The translations under genes and the position numbers were made by a program. A stretch of DNA of 64,000 bases from Nautilus pompilius (Eukaryota; Mollusca; Cephalopoda; Nautilida; Nautilidae): contig JACATO010001427.1 of assembly GCA_018389105.1 (NCBI GenBank), forward strand, positions 158,632-222,631, in the 5' to 3' direction. The notes under the pieces are model-generated. The model was not told the origin of the DNA and searched no databases. It saw only the letters and a program-made list of their open reading frames with translations. Shown here piece after piece: positions 59,954 through 64,000 of this stretch (position 1 is the first letter of the stretch; every line of letters starts with the position of its first letter).

Positions 59954-62900
59954 TAGTTCCTTAAGCGTCTCCGAGGCTTCCACAAACTCAATAAAATCTC
60001 GCAACCTCACAGTTATGTTTTCCAAGGTTATCTGCCCTTTCGTAAAGATGTTACTGGTGCCATCTGCAATTAAGCTAAAGAATCGTTCCGCTTTCACTTG
60101 AGCTTAAATTGAATATTTTATTTTTATATCTATTAGGTGTGTCAACGTATTATGAATTTGTGATGGTGTGTAGTGTACATTCTGAGGTCCCAAATTCAGG
60201 TGTTCTTTGAAGACCAGATCTAACTCAGCTGCGTAATGCAAAAATGCATTAAAATTTATAGTAATTTTGAGCCATTGTATCAGCACTGTATTATCCCTTC
60301 CACAAATAATAAAGGTTTTCACAATCCACCGCAGAACGTGCAAGTATTATCAATTTATATTCTTTCCCTAATTCTACCTTAAAAGGACAGGCTATCGTTT
60401 GACTTCCATCGCAATCAATCCTACAAATAGCATTCCCAGGTTCTTTCGACTTACTATGACGGTCAAGAATCTTTTTTCTCGTTTTGCTTGTCTGTCATCG
60501 GTATTGATCCTGAGATTCCATCATGTAGGTGTCAGAAAACAAAGCATACTCAACAGAAGACGTTATCTAGATGCTTAAAGTATCGTGCAGAACTACTCTT
60601 GAATAAACTCAAGATCGAAACGTCATTACTGCAGCTGGCCAAAACCAGGTTTCATCTTTTGGTTTGGTAACAAATGTGTGGCAGTCGTAAATCCCAATTC
60701 CACTTCATCTTGCACGTTTAAATCTCTTTTTTGATGACCGTCAGGGCTGCTACTGTGGAGGGAGGGAGTTGAAGATTCTTCGCCGACGAACGTCATCTCA
60801 ATTTTAGTATCTGCTTCTGCATCAGGAATGTTTAGGATAGCATCTGCAAAAGCATTGGTTCTTCAGGGACTGGCAAATCAACTTGTGGCACTCCAGGAAT
60901 CGCTGTTTCCTTGGTTAAATGCAACTCTAAAATATATTTTAAAAAACACACATAGGTAACATCAAAGTGGAACGGTATAAGGTATTCCATGACAGAACAT
61001 GTAGAAAGCCAGATTTCTATTCACCGATTCAGGAAAAAACTGCCGTAACCTTCGATATCTGTTCTTTCTTCTCTTCTCGAGCACTTTTGTTTGTTTTTTT
61101 TACTTTGTCCTCTTGATCAGGTTTCCTTTCTCATCCGTCCGGATCCCATTCTAAGTACTCCCTCAGACTGTAACGTGACGTTGCTGTAGCCGATTAGCGA
61201 CAGATGAGGGGTCCAGAGGTGAGACATCTTAGTGCCTAGCGCCTTTCCTTTGGTAGGCGTGGACTGCGCTTGGAAAACGCCTCAGTCGTAGAATCCCGTC
61301 CTTATTCTTTCTCGTTCTTATTTCCTGCAGAGCCTTCATCTTCTTCTTCTTCTTCTTCCGATCTCCTCCTAGCAACGGCGGATGCAACGAAGATGAAGAG
61401 TCGAGTCCTCAACGCGCTCTCTCATCTCTGGGACAGGCAGAAGACACCCGCAAACTTCGGGCGCGTCTTTTAGATAACCAGAGCCGATCAGTGGACTCCG
61501 ACGACGCCACTTGCTTGCAACACCCTTGACGTCTGAAACAACGCCGCTGCTGCTGCTGCTGCAAATGAAACAAGAACAGACAGTCTTGGACCGTTAAAAG
61601 TTTCTTTATAAAATCAAGTTATATCAATAAAAACAGAAGAAGTTCTTTGCACCAACTGTCACTTTGGACCTTCTTTCGTTCCCGAAAATCAAAAGATATT
61701 TAATAATTTAAAACAAATCGAAAGATACGCAGATTTAACGTTTTGGTTCCTAATATTTTTGAAATGGCAACTTTACAATTTCATCAAAGAGAAGACAACT
61801 GCTTTTATTCCTATAAATAGCAGTAGCAGTCAACATACTCCCTGTCGAAGTCATGCACAGATCGCCGAAAAGAGAAGGACAAATAATGAAATCTTCACAT
61901 TTTATTTAATAAGGAAAGTTTCAAATAAAGTCATGTCTTCAAACTTGCATGGATATTTGACTTAACACTTGTCTCTGAGACAACAGTTCGATATCGGATG
62001 AAAACTTCATTAAACATTCCAAGGTATGTCCTTGTTTCTTGTTTCTTCTCTCTTTCTTTCTTTCAGCAAATGAAAAGAAAAGGGGAGACGTTGTTAAATT
62101 GAAGAGTCTCAAATCCTGAACAAGTTTCCACAAATCATTTGTTTAACTTCGAAGCGGAGAGGGCCGGAGTTTCCCCTCCCCCCCGGGGAGGTATTTTCAA
62201 AAGCAAATCGGAGATTGTTGTTGACTCGTGCCCGTGGGGCGCTTGTTAGGTCCGCTAAGTCGAAATAGCGACGGGAGAGAGATGGGGCGGGCGGCGGTGG
62301 TGCTTGATGAGCTCGGGCTATCAGTCCGTTGATTGCGTGGCGCTGAAACTTTTCCAGCCAAATTTGCGGGAGCCGAACAGCCTCGGGGGGGTGTGTGTGT
62401 GTGGGGGGGGGGGAGTTCTGTCGTATCTCTGGAGGAGTGCAAACACGTCACGACGCCCGCTCTGATCCTTCGGTCCACCAGTGTTAACACGGGGGCTCAG
62501 CCACACCGCCATCACGTCGAACCCGCGTCGCGCCCCCCTGGGGGGGGCTTAGTTAATAGTTTTCCTCATCCGGCGCCGACTATTGATTAGCGACTGTGCC
62601 GGCCCTAGTTATCCAACCAGATACTGGGAATTAGAGATGTCTCGGAGCGACGGGGAGGTGGGGGGAGACGTCCTAAATCTGGCCATATGTAATCGCATTT
62701 GTGATGGAATGAATTGAAAATACATTTGAATGGATTTGCAGAGATCTAATAGCGGAGCTATAGAAACGTATCGATGCACGAAGATTCGATTTGTCGCTAT
62801 CAGATTGCCCACGTTTACTACAACCCGGCTGGTGATTGTCTACTGAGGGCAACGGTAGATGACAAGGTGATGGTCAGAATTGGTCATTTGGAAGACAATC

Positions 62901-64000
62901 AGTCACCTGGACATTTGTAATCGAATTGCTTCTTCGATAACACCGTTTACAAAAAGAGAGAAAGAACCAACAACTAGGAATCAACTTCATCGGAAAGAAC
63001 GCCCTCAATTCGTATTACTTTCCCACCCACCCCCTTTTCCCTTTCTTAACCGCTTACATTTATATCTGTCATTGTTATTATGATATATGTATAGGATTTA
63101 ACAGATGTCTGCTATTCGCAACTGTTTAGATAAACCGCGATACAGGTGAGCGAACGGATTTGTTATTATACGACGTGATCAGTGATTGGACTGGTTGACA
63201 AATGCCGTACCCACAGAGCCTGTCGAACTCCCAACCCCTACCTCGACGTAACCACTGCTATTTATTTTTTTTTTTGACGAATCAACTGAGGGAATTAACT
63301 CAGGTTGGCGGAAGAGAAAATCACGAACCCTCTCAGGGATGAGTCCATCTTTCAAGCGCACGATCTGCAATTTGTGTTTGGAGTCATCGCTATTTAAAGG
63401 TTGGTGGTGGGGGGGAGCTTACTGTTGGTGCCAGATCTCCAAACCAAAGAACAAATGCGTTGTCAACTTAATCGGCGACCGACATCGAAATAGCCCGTCT
63501 GACTATGAAAACACACCACACACACACCACACACACACACACACAAAAGAGTAAAACGTACTACTCGGAAAAACCGTTCTCGGAGTGTCGTCGCGGAAGG
63601 GCTAGAAGAGATCGGTTTGTTATCGATTGTTTCGGCTTTATTCTGTGCTGAAGGGAACGTGTTCCCGCTCTTCTGCTATTTCTCACATAAGAGTTCTGCA
63701 TCTTAAGGTGATTCAGCAGCGTTCCGCACAGAGCCGGGATTTCAAACCGCCATCAGCTTTAACTCTACTCTGATTCTGGGAAACTATCAAAATTTACCAT
63801 GGTTCCGAGCTCGAAAATTCTAAAAGTTTGCGTTCGTTAGGTCAAAGCACAAATGACGGGGGGGGGGGGAGGGGATATTTCTTTTGTTTCTTTTTTTTAC
63901 CAGAGAGAACTAATTACTCAGAAATTCATCGAAAACAAGCGACTCGTAGATATGACCCAATGCGCACGTGTAAGGTGCTCGTTGGATCTCGTTCGTATTT

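Larger units (their letters stand above)
58790..64000. other. CpG-rich DNA resembling promoter/5'-UTR sequence
   Basis: No complete gene recognised. CpG is frequent throughout. GC-rich blocks with long G runs lie at 62165-62185, 62385-62415, 62535-62550 and 63850-63870. A TATA motif at 59946 and a short frame at 59737-59859 are annotated separately. The frame at 61270-61473 contains a (TTC)n Ser tract and follows a CTTATTTCCTGCAG splice-acceptor-like sequence (61317-61330), but I could not establish an exon. A (TGC)n tract lies at about 61546-61561 and (CA)n at 63520-63544. Confidence 0.4.

Noticed and set aside
1-64000. Retrovirus-like, LTR or Polinton remnants
   Set aside because: No reverse transcriptase, integrase, capsid, protein-primed polymerase or paired long terminal repeats could be recognised in any frame.

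Overview
The window is animal nuclear DNA: AT-rich, long stretches without genes, many microsatellites, mariner and pogo/Tigger DNA transposons, and tRNA-derived SINE fragments. The recurring short motifs AAGGGAGATAAC and GTTACCTCCCTTG fit a mollusc (probably a gastropod). That assignment is inference from repeat style, not from a marker gene. I found no complete, recognisable host protein gene, rRNA, functional tRNA, CRISPR array or retrovirus-like element.

Layout. 1-12.7 kb is non-coding and T-rich on the given strand, with a large CT/TA compound array at 2.95-3.61 kb. 12.75-14.06 kb is a decayed mariner. 14.06-18.34 kb is non-coding, with one candidate small exon near 14.87 kb. 18.34-23.14 kb is a nest of DNA transposons: a nearly open mariner, two Tigger transposase relics (one keeping only the DNA-binding domain on the minus strand, one keeping only the DDE part on the plus strand), and a 0.6-kb non-autonomous pogo/Tigger-like element with three CCAAT boxes. 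23.1-45.4 kb is non-coding with scattered SINE pieces and CT-rich arrays at 30.7, 33.05, 36.4 and 44.6 kb.

From about 45.4 kb the DNA becomes visibly richer in CpG. A compact promoter-like cluster (YY1-, NRF1-, ETS- and CRE-type sites) lies at 46.69-46.75 kb. At 48.49-49.20 kb is an array whose roughly 23-bp monomer carries the exact CREB/ATF octamer TGACGTCA 17 times. Immediately beyond it is the most striking object in the window, an inverted-repeat structure of about 5.1 kb (49.41-54.57 kb). Its two arms are tandem arrays of the same 43-bp unit in opposite orientation, each arm capped by a related unique end of about 100 bp. This is the architecture of a foldback element or a palindromic minisatellite.

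The last 9 kb holds the one long ORF without low complexity (212 codons, 56.13-56.76 kb, function unknown), an E-box cluster, another CRE/CT array with higher-order structure (57.5-58.1 kb), and CpG-rich DNA with poly-G runs that resembles promoter or 5'-UTR sequence.

No operon or pathway can be described. The candidate novel systems are the inverted 43-bp minisatellite element and the dispersed TGACGTCA-bearing satellite family.
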